From Fodinibius salicampi (GTDB lineage: Bacteria; Bacteroidota; Rhodothermia; Balneolales; Balneolaceae), in NCBI RefSeq assembly GCF_039545095.1, contig NZ_BAABRS010000001.1:1240001-1304000 (forward strand): 64,000 nt of DNA, written 5' to 3'. The notes beneath the pieces are model-generated. The model was not told the origin of the DNA, made no database searches, and saw only the letters and a list, made by a program, of their open reading frames with translations. The position numbers and the translations under genes are program-made. Positions 8,701-17,538 of this stretch are shown here, one piece after another (positions within the stretch are counted from its first letter, which is position 1; every line of letters begins with the position of its first letter).

Positions 8701-8709
8701 ATACCGAAT

Positions 8710-9324
8710 TTATGCGGTAATTGTTCCCGGAAAAACGTGATCTTCTAAAAGTTCCTGTAATTTTGCCCGCCCGCGGTTAATACGCGACTTAACCGTACCC
8801 ATGGGCAGATCAGCAATTTCGGAAATTTCATCATAGGAAAGCTGCTGGATATCCCGCAGAACAACCACCTCACGGAAATCTTCGCTGAGCTCCATAAGGG
8901 CCTTTTCCAGCTCATCCATGCACATTTTTTCGTGTAAAACATCGTCAGGAAGGATATCTGGATCCTCCAGCTTCATAGGACGATCTTCGGAATCGTCGGG
9001 ATCCTTATGGATGGTGACTTTTGTCATCCGTTTTTTCTTTTTGTACAAACTTTTCGCCAGGTTGATGGCGATAGTGTACATCCAAGTAGAAAATTTAGCT
9101 ATACGCTCATAGGAATGCCGACTGCGAAAGACACGAAAGAACGTCTCCTGTACTAAATCTTCACAGTCGTTGTGATTGTGCGTATATCGATATAAGAAAT
9201 TGTGCAACCGATCTTGGTAGCGTTCGACTAATAAGTTAAAAGCTTGCTCGTAACCAGATTGAAAATGCTCCATTAAGTCTTCATCAGATAACTGCTGAAG
9301 TTCTGCTCTGGATAATGCTTCCAT
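8710..9324 (-). CDS. ECF-type RNA polymerase sigma factor
   Basis: 204 aa. Sigma region 2 is at about 20-95 (LVERYQDRLHNFLYRYT, DLVQETFFRVFRS, FSTWMYTIAINLA). A charged linker follows, then region 4 at about 130-190 (LSEDFREVVVLRDIQQLSYD, PMGTVKSRINRGRAKLQ). There is no region 1 or 3. It directs polymerase to stress or envelope promoters. The partner is probably the small downstream protein. An 11-residue acidic tail follows region 4. Confidence 0.92.
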   Translation of the reverse strand: MEALSRAELQQLSDEDLMEHFQSGYEQAFNLLVERYQDRLHNFLYRYTHNHNDCEDLVQETFFRVFRSRHSYERIAKFSTWMYTIAINLAKSLYKKKKRMTKVTIHKDPDDSEDRPMKLEDPDILPDDVLHEKMCMDELEKALMELSEDFREVVVLRDIQQLSYDEISEIADLPMGTVKSRINRGRAKLQELLEDHVFPGTITA

Positions 9325-9389
9325 AAAAGTAGACCCACTTTAATTTGCGATTGACAATGTTTAGAATCATCAACAACCGCTAATGGGTA

Positions 9390-10451
9390 TCAGTTGATGA
9401 TTCTCTTAATCATCAGGAGAAGTATCGTCGAGGGGTCCATTGTTGAAAAACCTTTTGCCGCTCTATCGGCATCCAGTAATGTTTCAAAAATTCTGGGCAT
9501 CTCCGAAAGCTTAAAAGCTGAAGCGTCTTTCCACAATTTGTTAAAGTACCAGTTGTTACTGACACCTAAGGTTTTCTGAACTTGTTTTTTCGAATTACCC
9601 TTTGCGGACAGACGCTGAATCTGCCAGATGTTTGAAAATACATTGTAAAAGAACCCCACGGAACGAATAATTTCTCCCGTGTTCGCTTTAGAGTGTTGCA
9701 ACATCTGTTCCGCAATAAAGAGGGACTCATCAAGATTTCGCTCAAATAGGGCATCTTTTAGCTCAAACACCGAATATTCGCGGTAAAGGCCGATTATTTT
9801 TTTTATATCCTCTTTTTTTATCGCATCGGAAGTGTCCACAAAAGTACACACTTTATCTATTTCTGTGGACAGTAGCTGCAAATCGCTCCCTACATATTGT
9901 GCCAGCATCTGTGCCGCCGGTGGACGAATAGTCTTGTTATGCTGGTTTTTTACCCAGTTCATAATCCAGTCGGCCAGCTTATAATCCGGTACCTCTTCAA
10001 ATTCCTGATAACGGACATGCTCTCCTTTTTTTATAGCCTTCCCGAGTTTTGTACGTCCGTTTGGCTTTTTTGAATCTATGCAAACAAACAGCGTTGTTGG
10101 ATTGGGATTTTCCAGGTAGGGAATAAAATCATCAGTTTCTCCCCCGTAACTACTCTCTTCGCTATAGCTGCTAAGCTTACTAAAATCCCGAAGGATAACC
10201 ACTCGTTCATCCGCCATCATAGGATAGCTGCGAATGATGGAGAGTACCTTCTCAGGGGTAACATCGCGACCGTAGAGAAGATCAAAGTTAAAATCCTTTT
10301 GATCTTCCGGGACCAATCCTTCCACCACATCCTGGAGCTTATCCAGGAAAAACTTTTCTTCACCGCAAAAAAAGTACACCGGTTTCCGGTCTCCTGACTT
10401 TAGTTCTTTCAGGAGATCAGAATAGTGATCAATACTGGTCTTTTTGGCCAC
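9390..10451 (-). CDS. holA: DNA polymerase III subunit delta
   Basis: 353 aa, near the usual length. Delta opens the sliding clamp in the clamp-loader complex. The N-terminal part PVYFFCGEEKFFLDKL, the block RVVILRDFSKL and the C-terminal helical collar (MDPSTILLLMIKRI) fit the family. There is no Walker A lysine, as expected for delta. It follows asnS by 47 bp on the same strand. Confidence 0.9.
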   Translation of the reverse strand: MAKKTSIDHYSDLLKELKSGDRKPVYFFCGEEKFFLDKLQDVVEGLVPEDQKDFNFDLLYGRDVTPEKVLSIIRSYPMMADERVVILRDFSKLSSYSEESSYGGETDDFIPYLENPNPTTLFVCIDSKKPNGRTKLGKAIKKGEHVRYQEFEEVPDYKLADWIMNWVKNQHNKTIRPPAAQMLAQYVGSDLQLLSTEIDKVCTFVDTSDAIKKEDIKKIIGLYREYSVFELKDALFERNLDESLFIAEQMLQHSKANTGEIIRSVGFFYNVFSNIWQIQRLSAKGNSKKQVQKTLGVSNNWYFNKLWKDASAFKLSEMPRIFETLLDADRAAKGFSTMDPSTILLLMIKRIIN

Positions 10452-10498
10452 GTTGTTATTGGTTATCGATTATATATTAAATAACAATTCATTAAAAA

Positions 10499-11998
10499 CT
10501 ATGGAGTTAATCTACCCATCATACGGGGGAATGGGATAGTCTCACGAACATGATCCAGTCCACACAGCCATGACACTGTTCGTTCCAGTCCCAGGCCAAA
10601 GCCCGAGTGTGGTACGGTTCCATACTGTCTCAAATCAAGGTACCACTGGAAAACATCTTCTGGCAGGTCGTGTTCGGCAAGACGTTTTTTGAGCGTATCC
10701 AGATCGGCTTCACGCTCGCTCCCTCCGATCACTTCCCCATAACCTTCCGGGGCCAGCATATCTACCGCCAAGGCCAGATTTTCATCCTCGGGATCGCGCT
10801 TCATATAAAAAGCCTTGATTTCTGCAGGATAGCGGTGAACAAAAATGGGTGTATCATACTGCATGGTGAGCAACGTCTCGTCACTGCCTCCGAAATCTTC
10901 GCCCCAAGTAAAGTTAAGTGCCGATTCGCGCCAGTCCGGTATATTGCGAAGATCTTCTTCAATTTGATCGATCCTTGCTCCGATCTCTTTTATCCGCTGA
11001 TCTATCTGCGCTTTACGCCATTTTTTTGCCTGTCCACGTTCTTTCTCGATTTCATCCTGCTCTTCCTTCAATTCAGTTTTTTCCTGCTTACGGTCTTCCA
11101 CCATTTGATCAAGCATATCTGCCATTTCATCGCTTTTGAGTCGTTCTACAGCCTCAGTATAAGATATACGGGGAAACGATTCTTCAACTGTTTTCTTGAG
11201 AGTAGTGGTATCTCTTTCCAGAATTTCCAGCTCGTTTTCGCATCGCTCCAAAACCTTTTTGATCACGAATTTGGTAAAATTCTCCGCAAGATCAATATTC
11301 ATATCCAAATCATAGAACGCCATCTCCGGCTCAATCATCCAGAACTCGGTTAGGTGGCGGCGGGTTTTGCTCTTCTCCGCCCGGAAAGTAGGACCAAAGG
11401 TATAAATGAGTCCGTGTGCCATTGCCATTGCCTCCCCATAAAGCTGACCTGATTGCGTTAAATATGCCTCTTCGTCAAAATATTCGGTTTCAAAAAGATT
11501 GGTCGTTCCCTCGGCCGCATTACCGGTAAAAATCGGGGCATCCATCTGCACAAATCCACGCTCCTGGAAAAAAGTATGGATGGCATATATAATAGCATTG
11601 CGTACACGCATGGCCGCCCACTGCCGGCGGCTGCGCAACCAGAGGTGACGATTTTCCATCAAAAAGTCCACTCCGTGTTCCTTTGGCGTAATGGGATAAT
11701 CTTCGGCTACCTGTATTACCTTTATATCAGTAACCTGAAGTTCGTACCCTCCAATACTTCTCTCATCTTCTACCACGATACCGATAACTTCGAGCGAGCT
11801 TTCCTGTCGCAGAGTGTCGGCGGAATTCCACACTTCTTCACTGACCGCATCTCTGGCCACCACACACTGGCATATACCGGAACCATCACGCAACTCCAGA
11901 AAATAGAGATTTTTACTGCTTCTATAATTGTATACCCATCCTTTGAGCGTTACCTCTTCATCGACATGATCTGATAAATTTGTTATATAAACCATCAA
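10499..11998 (-). CDS. asnS: Asparagine--tRNA ligase
   Basis: 499 aa. The N-terminal OB-fold binds the anticodon (VTLKGWVYNYRSSKNLYFLE). The class II catalytic core has motif 2 (FGPTFRAEKSKTRRHLTEFW) and motif 3 (GFGLGLERTVSWLCG). A strongly charged coiled-coil insertion (about 285-345, rich in E, K and Q) interrupts the core; insertions here occur in some AsnRS lineages. Two tandem ATGs start the frame, so 11995 is an equally good start. Confidence 0.95.
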   Translation of the reverse strand: MMVYITNLSDHVDEEVTLKGWVYNYRSSKNLYFLELRDGSGICQCVVARDAVSEEVWNSADTLRQESSLEVIGIVVEDERSIGGYELQVTDIKVIQVAEDYPITPKEHGVDFLMENRHLWLRSRRQWAAMRVRNAIIYAIHTFFQERGFVQMDAPIFTGNAAEGTTNLFETEYFDEEAYLTQSGQLYGEAMAMAHGLIYTFGPTFRAEKSKTRRHLTEFWMIEPEMAFYDLDMNIDLAENFTKFVIKKVLERCENELEILERDTTTLKKTVEESFPRISYTEAVERLKSDEMADMLDQMVEDRKQEKTELKEEQDEIEKERGQAKKWRKAQIDQRIKEIGARIDQIEEDLRNIPDWRESALNFTWGEDFGGSDETLLTMQYDTPIFVHRYPAEIKAFYMKRDPEDENLALAVDMLAPEGYGEVIGGSEREADLDTLKKRLAEHDLPEDVFQWYLDLRQYGTVPHSGFGLGLERTVSWLCGLDHVRETIPFPRMMGRLTP

Positions 11999-12314
11999 TA
12001 AGGCTTTTTCTTGATCTGATTGTTTCTTTTATACTGGCTAATAAGACTTTTAAAATCTGTACCCAAGGATAGCGGTTATTACAAATACAATCAACGGAAT
12101 GAAGGGGGATAGTTTTATTAACCTGAATTGATATTTAGTACTTCCTGTCCAATAACTTTATACTTCTCTCCTCCAATTTTTAAGACCAATAACAACCGGT
12201 AGTAGAATGCTATTTCATTTTGGAAAAAGTGAAATTCTCCCTTTTTATTTAGGTTTATCCTTATTATGCTTGTGTTTATTTAAAAAATGGAAAGGCACTG
12301 TTTAACCGCTATCT
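11999..12314. other. Intergenic gap between divergent asnS and aminotransferase
   Basis: 316 bp of AT-rich sequence with no reading frame of coding character. It must hold divergent promoters for asnS and the aminotransferase gene. I see no convincing operator or structured RNA. Confidence 0.6.
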
Positions 12315-13628
12315 ATGCAAAAACGAAAGCTACGTCGAAAATTCCTGCACGACGGATCTGGTCAACTAACCTATGAAATTCGGGAAATTGTAAGTCTTGC
12401 CGAACAGTTCCGGGAACAGGGACTGTCAATTACCTGGGAAAATATTGGTGATCCTATTGCAAAAGGAGAAAAACTTCCGGACTGGATAAAGGAAATTATT
12501 GTTGACCTTGTTAAAGACGACAGTACCTATAGCTACAGCAGTACAAAAGGGAATCCACAAGCCCGCGAGTTTTTGGCGCAAAAGGTCAATGAACGAGGCG
12601 GATGTACCATCTCTGCAGATGAAATAGTTTTTTTCAATGGCCTGGGAGATGCCGTAGGCAAAGTATTTGGATACCTTAAGAAAGAGGCACGCGTTATTGG
12701 TCCCTCTCCCGCTTATTCTACGCATTCCTCCGCCGAGGCCGCGCATTCCGGATATAAACACCTGACGTACAAGCTTGATCCGGACAATAACTGGCTCCCC
12801 GATATCGATGATCTCCGCAGAAAAGTAAAATACAACGATTCTATTGCCGGATTGCTTATTATCAATCCGGATAATCCCACCGGAGCCGTTTATCCTCAAT
12901 ACATTCTTGAAGAGATGGTTGGCATCGCCCGGGATCACCGCCTTTTTATGATATGCGATGAAATTTACGGAAATATCATTTATAACGGATCTGATACGGC
13001 AGCACTCAGCCAGGTCATTGGAGACGTTCCGGGAATTGCTCTTCGCGGTATTTCAAAAGAATACCCATGGCCGGGTGCTCGCTGCGGATGGATGGAAGTA
13101 TATAACCAAGACCACTACCCTGCATTTAAGACCTACATAGAGACACTTGTCAACGCAAAAATGCTAGAGGTTAGTTCAACAAATCTGCCTCAGCTCTCTA
13201 TTCCCCGAATCATGGGTGATCCGCGATACCAACATCATTTGGAAGCACGTAAAGAGATGTTTGCGGAGCGAGCTGCTGAAGCTTATAAAATATTTTCTAG
13301 CGTAGACGGTATAAAGGTCATAAAACCACAGGGCGCTTTTTATATGACGGTACTATTCGATGATGGGGTATTGACCAAAAATCAAAGACTTCCGATCCCC
13401 CAAGCTGATATTAAAGCCCTTTTGCAGGAGAATACGAGTGAGATTACACTGGATAAGCGCTTCGTCTATTATTTATTGGCTTCCACCGGAATCTGTGTTG
13501 TACCTCTTACGGGATTTGCCAGCGACAAACATGGTTTTCGCCTTACCCTTTTGGAAACCGACGATAAAAAAAGACGACAGACCTGGCAAACAATCGCCCA
13601 CAATATCGAGAAATACCTGCTCTCTTAA
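12315..13628 (+). CDS. PLP-dependent aminotransferase, class I/II
   Basis: 437 aa, fold-type I aminotransferase. NPDNPTGAVY holds the residue contacting the PLP phosphate/substrate, CDEIYGNIIYNG holds the Asp-x-x-Tyr pair, and GISKEYPWPGARCGW carries the Schiff-base Lys. The pattern with an N-terminal RRKFLHDGSGQLTYEIREIV block recalls alanine-synthesising transaminases, but the substrate cannot be fixed from sequence. Stands alone, followed by 265 bp of AT-rich DNA before amt. Confidence 0.88.
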   Translation: MQKRKLRRKFLHDGSGQLTYEIREIVSLAEQFREQGLSITWENIGDPIAKGEKLPDWIKEIIVDLVKDDSTYSYSSTKGNPQAREFLAQKVNERGGCTISADEIVFFNGLGDAVGKVFGYLKKEARVIGPSPAYSTHSSAEAAHSGYKHLTYKLDPDNNWLPDIDDLRRKVKYNDSIAGLLIINPDNPTGAVYPQYILEEMVGIARDHRLFMICDEIYGNIIYNGSDTAALSQVIGDVPGIALRGISKEYPWPGARCGWMEVYNQDHYPAFKTYIETLVNAKMLEVSSTNLPQLSIPRIMGDPRYQHHLEARKEMFAERAAEAYKIFSSVDGIKVIKPQGAFYMTVLFDDGVLTKNQRLPIPQADIKALLQENTSEITLDKRFVYYLLASTGICVVPLTGFASDKHGFRLTLLETDDKKRRQTWQTIAHNIEKYLLS

Positions 13629-13893
13629 AGCCCTCCTTTCTAAGGCCTAATATTGCCTAAATCATAACTACACCCCTTCTATAACTTTCTAATATTAGGC
13701 ACTACATATCATATACCTACTATTTTTACGATTTAATATTAATTTCTTTAATTATTTAATTTAAACAGTAAATAAAAATAATTATTTAAGTTGTTTATTG
13801 TTTTAATACGAAATACATTAATGGCGTTTGGCTTAGGGCTCAATATTCTTAGGTCAAATAGAATAAAAACTTAAATAACTACAAGTTATAGAA

Positions 13894-15240
13894 ATGAAAA
13901 AATACAGCATTCTAACTTTGGCTTTCTTATTTGCGGGAGTAGCAGATGCATTTGCAGCTGATTCAGCAGCAATGCAAGACGCTGTTGCAACCCAAACAAA
14001 CCTTAATTATGTGTGGACAATATTTGCCGCCATTCTGGTTTTCTTTATGCAAGCTGGTTTCGCCCTACTTGAAACCGGATTCACCCGGTCAAAAAATGCG
14101 GTCAACATTATCATGAAAAACTTCATGGATGTTGGTGCCGGCGGACTTGTCTTCTTCGCTGTGGGCTTTGGCCTTATGTTTGGTACCACTGCGGGAGGAT
14201 GGATCGGAACCGATGGCTTTTTCCTAACAGGAATTGAAGGACAGGAAACCACTTGGACATGGGCCTTTTTCGTTTTCCAAGCTGTCTTTGCAGCTACAGC
14301 GGCAACCATCGTTTCCGGTGCCGTTGCTGAACGAACAAAGTTTACCGGTTATTTACTATTCTCTATTGCCATTACAGCCTTCATTTATCCGATATTTGGC
14401 TCCTGGGCATGGGGAGGTTTGTTTAATGGAAGCGGATGGTTAGAAGGCCTTGGCTTCATCGACTTTGCAGGATCTACCGTTGTTCACTCAGTCGGAGGCT
14501 GGGCTGCACTGGCCGGAGCCTTAATTGTTGGTCCACGTGTAGGTAAATATGATGAGGAAGGAAAACCTAATCATATTCCGGGTCATAGTTTGCCCCTAGC
14601 TGCTTTGGGTGTATTTATTCTCTGGTTCGGATGGTTTGGTTTCAATGCCGGCTCTACCACTGCGGGAAGTACTGATATTGCTTTAATTGCCATGAACACT
14701 TTCCTCGCGGCAGGTGCCGGTGCTACTTTGGCTATGATTGTTACCTGGTTAAAAGACGATAAACCGGACGCTCCTATGACGCTCAACGGCGTACTCGGTG
14801 GTCTGGTTGCCATTACGGCCGGATGTGCTAACCTGACGCCAGGCTTAGCAATTATTACCGGAGCTATTGCCGGTGTTGTTGTGGTTTACGCTACCGAATT
14901 CATTGAAAAATTTGTTGATGATCCAGTAGGTGCCATCGCTGTACACGGAGTTTGTGGTGCCTGGGGTACGTTTGCTGCAGGACTTTTCGACTCTACCAAC
15001 GGATTGTTTGGAACCGGAGCCTTCGACCCCTCTATTCTCGGTGTTCAACTCCTTGGTATAGCAGCAGCATTCGTATGGACCTTCGGAGTCAGTTATGTGT
15101 TGTTCAGTATTATTGATGCTACTGTGGGGCTTAGAGTCAATGGTCAACTCGAAGCGAAAGGACTTGACCTCCACGAACATGACAACCGAGCTTATCCGGA
15201 GTTCGTAGGTACGGATGAGTTTATCCCGGGAGAAGTATAA
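13894..15240 (+). CDS. amt: Ammonium transporter
   Basis: 448 aa. A signal peptide (about 1-22) precedes 11 predicted membrane helices. The twin pore histidines are visible in STVVHSVGGWAALAGA and AIAVHGVCGAWGTFAAG. Conducts ammonium/ammonia into the cell. No PII (glnK) gene is adjacent, which is unusual but not rare. The long AT-rich upstream gap probably contains nitrogen-control signals that I cannot identify. Confidence 0.96.
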   Translation: MKKYSILTLAFLFAGVADAFAADSAAMQDAVATQTNLNYVWTIFAAILVFFMQAGFALLETGFTRSKNAVNIIMKNFMDVGAGGLVFFAVGFGLMFGTTAGGWIGTDGFFLTGIEGQETTWTWAFFVFQAVFAATAATIVSGAVAERTKFTGYLLFSIAITAFIYPIFGSWAWGGLFNGSGWLEGLGFIDFAGSTVVHSVGGWAALAGALIVGPRVGKYDEEGKPNHIPGHSLPLAALGVFILWFGWFGFNAGSTTAGSTDIALIAMNTFLAAGAGATLAMIVTWLKDDKPDAPMTLNGVLGGLVAITAGCANLTPGLAIITGAIAGVVVVYATEFIEKFVDDPVGAIAVHGVCGAWGTFAAGLFDSTNGLFGTGAFDPSILGVQLLGIAAAFVWTFGVSYVLFSIIDATVGLRVNGQLEAKGLDLHEHDNRAYPEFVGTDEFIPGEV

Positions 15241-15280
15241 CGATGCATATCCTCTCCTATTTTTTCACTAAATAAAATGG

Positions 15281-15315
15281 CTGACGGGAGCACTTTAGCG
15301 GGTTCTACCCGTCAG
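15281..15315. other. Hairpin between amt and the TorF-like gene
   Basis: 8-bp inverted repeat CTGACGGG/CCCGTCAG (15281-15288 and 15308-15315). No U-run follows on the plus strand, so it is more likely an mRNA processing or stabilising hairpin between two co-transcribed genes than a strong terminator. Confidence 0.5.
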
Positions 15316-15370
15316 CCCAAAACAATGCCTAAACAATTCAAAAGAACCGCCTAAACACTAAAGAAATATT

Positions 15371-16072
15371 ATGACAAATTTTACGAAGATCAATACGATA
15401 AAATACTTCTTAACCGCACTTTCAATTCTGTTCGTAGCCACAGGCTTTCAAACGGTTAAAGCCCAGGATGATGGGGAAGTGAATGTAAGTACTGGGGTCG
15501 ATATATACAGCACCTATGTATGGCGTGGTGTCGCTTACGCCGGCCCTTCTTTACAACCATATGTTGAACTTGGCGCTGGTGGATTTACACTGGGAGCCTG
15601 GGGATCTCAGGGAATTGATGGCCTTATAACTTCCGGGACGGCAAGTAATGGCTTTCAGGAAATGGATCTCTATACTGCATACAGCTTCGACTTTGGACTG
15701 AGTCTGGGAGTTACGGACTATTATTATCCCGGGACGCTTTTTTTCGAGGAAGACAGCCATGCCTTTGAGTTAAACGGCGGATATACGGTTGGAGATCTCT
15801 CCCTGTCGGCCAATTATATTTTTGCAGGCGGAGGTTCGGTCGGGGACGATGTTTACTTCCAGTTGGGATATGACGTTGGTCAGGCCAATCTGTTTATTGG
15901 AGGCGGCGATGGATGGCATTCCACTGATACTGAATTCACTATTGTGAATATTGGTATCGGCACAAGTAAAGAGATAGAAATTACCGACAGCTTTTCACTT
16001 CCGGTGAGCGGAGCAGTTATATTAAATCCTGATACGGAACAATTTTATATAACGGCGGGAATTTCTTTATAA
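15371..16072 (+). CDS. TorF-like putative porin
   Basis: 233 aa. Signal peptide about 1-31 (cleavage near VKAQDD). The mature part begins NVSTGVDIYSTYVWRGV, the start typical of TorF-family outer-membrane barrels, followed by alternating amphipathic strands and a C-terminal aromatic/hydrophobic end. Position 131 bp after amt suggests a role in nitrogen-compound uptake (inference). A terminator follows. Confidence 0.75.
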   Translation: MTNFTKINTIKYFLTALSILFVATGFQTVKAQDDGEVNVSTGVDIYSTYVWRGVAYAGPSLQPYVELGAGGFTLGAWGSQGIDGLITSGTASNGFQEMDLYTAYSFDFGLSLGVTDYYYPGTLFFEEDSHAFELNGGYTVGDLSLSANYIFAGGGSVGDDVYFQLGYDVGQANLFIGGGDGWHSTDTEFTIVNIGIGTSKEIEITDSFSLPVSGAVILNPDTEQFYITAGISL

Positions 16073-16123
16073 AGAACTACCAATCCCTACTGGTCCTTAT
16101 CTATCCCTACGTTAGTGGACCTG

Positions 16124-16160
16124 AAAGCATCCGTCATGAATAATGGCGGATGCTTTTTTT
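16124..16160 (+). terminator. Intrinsic terminator after the TorF-like gene
   Basis: Stem AAAGCATCCG (16124-16133) with CGGATGCTTT (16147-16156), running into a T-rich tract ending at 16160. It closes the amt-porin unit. Confidence 0.9.
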
Positions 16161-16177
16161 ATGGAAGGTACAGAATT

Positions 16178-17434
16178 TTATTTCTCAGGAGTTAATACAG
16201 CTTCAGAAAAAGTATTTTTGCTAAAGAACTCCCGGGCAAACTTTTGCACTTCATCTGCCTGCACTTCGTCAATATTTTCTACCAGCTCGTCAAGCGTAAT
16301 GTAACGGTTGAAATAGATCTCACTTTTAGCCAATCGCGACATACGGTTGCTCATACTTTCCAAAGATAGCATAAGCTTTCCTTTAAGCTGAGATTTTGCC
16401 TCTTCCAGTTCTTGTTCAGGTATGGGCTCCTCAATCAGCTGGTCCAACTCCCGGTTGATAAGCTCCCGTACGTGATCTAGATACTCTTCGTCTGTACCTA
16501 CATAAATACCATAGAGTCCGGTATCGGTATAGGACTGGTTAAAGGAAGTAATGGTATAGCAATATCCGTATTTCTCACGCACATTCTGATGAAGGCGTGA
16601 GCTCATTCCGCCTCCCAATACCGTATTGGCCAGCAGCAAACGATACTTATCGTCATGATCGTAATGCAAGCCGCGGCGTCCGGTGATAAGATGTGTTTGT
16701 TCAATGGGTTTGGTCAACTTAAGCTTCTCTACCTGGTATTCCGGCAGTGTCTGGTCCAATTCCTTAAGTTCTTTATTTTCAATATCTCCAAAGACCCTGT
16801 CAACCAGCTCAACCACCTCCTCATGCTCTACATTACCGGCAACTGCCACCAGTAGATTCAAAGGCTGATAACGCCCTTCCATGTACTCATAAAGATTATC
16901 TCTGCTGAAGGAAGAAACGGTTTCTTCATATCCCAAAGTTGGTCGTCCCAATGGATGTCCTTCAAATATCTTGGCACCAAACTTCTCAAACAGATAGTCA
17001 TTGGGACTATCACGGTACATCTTCATTTCCTCTATAACCACTTTCTTTTCCTTCTGGATTTCTTCTTCGGGAAAAGAGGGATGCAATACCATATCTGACA
17101 GCACATCCAGCGCTTTATCAAGCTGAGTATTAAGGCAGCGCGAATAGTAGCATGTATATTCTGATGACGTAAAAGCGTTTAAATAGCCCCCTACTGATTC
17201 CATACTCATTGCTATGTCATAGGAAGAGCGCGTTTCTGTACCTTTAAACAGCATATGTTCCAGAAAATGAGTAACTCCAGACAAATTCTGACTTTCATTT
17301 CTGCTTCCGGTCTTCGCCCAAATACCAACAGAGACACTTTTTACGCTGGGTACACGCTCCGTAACAATCTTCAGACCATTATCGAGTATGGTCTTCTTTA
17401 CCGAATTCAGTTGTTCCTGCTTTTCGTTATCCAT
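16178..17434 (-). CDS. M16 family zinc metallopeptidase (processing-peptidase type)
   Basis: 418 aa from ATG 17434 (MDNEKQEQ). An earlier ATG at 17464 abuts a hairpin and adds residues not expected in the family, so the later start is preferred. The inverted zinc motif HFLEH and the downstream Glu region EKKVVIEEMKMY are present, and the second M16 half (about 170-400) follows. Similar to soluble peptidases of the mitochondrial processing-peptidase beta class. Located 105 bp after pnp behind a hairpin, so possibly transcribed separately. Confidence 0.92.
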   Translation of the reverse strand: MDNEKQEQLNSVKKTILDNGLKIVTERVPSVKSVSVGIWAKTGSRNESQNLSGVTHFLEHMLFKGTETRSSYDIAMSMESVGGYLNAFTSSEYTCYYSRCLNTQLDKALDVLSDMVLHPSFPEEEIQKEKKVVIEEMKMYRDSPNDYLFEKFGAKIFEGHPLGRPTLGYEETVSSFSRDNLYEYMEGRYQPLNLLVAVAGNVEHEEVVELVDRVFGDIENKELKELDQTLPEYQVEKLKLTKPIEQTHLITGRRGLHYDHDDKYRLLLANTVLGGGMSSRLHQNVREKYGYCYTITSFNQSYTDTGLYGIYVGTDEEYLDHVRELINRELDQLIEEPIPEQELEEAKSQLKGKLMLSLESMSNRMSRLAKSEIYFNRYITLDELVENIDEVQADEVQKFAREFFSKNTFSEAVLTPEK

Positions 17435-17464
17435 AGTAACATTCTTTTCTTTTGCTCTTGACAT

Positions 17465-17508
17465 GATAAAGAAAGCGCCACCCCGAAAAACGAGATGGCG
17501 CTTTATCA
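17465..17508. terminator. Terminator-like hairpin after pnp
   Basis: Long inverted repeat with core AAAGCGCCA/TGGCGCTTT (17472-17480 and 17496-17504) and flanking TGATAAA/TTATCA arms offset by a small bulge. The T6 run is on the plus side. On the minus side, downstream of pnp, the stem is followed only by CTTTATC, so termination there may be partial. Confidence 0.6.
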
Positions 17509-17538
17509 TTTTTTAATGCACTGCCCTAATTGAGACTG

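Noticed and set aside
10607-11353. 248-codon open frame on the plus strand
   Set aside because: It is antisense to asnS, whose motifs are intact. It has no start signal and an odd Phe/Cys-rich composition.
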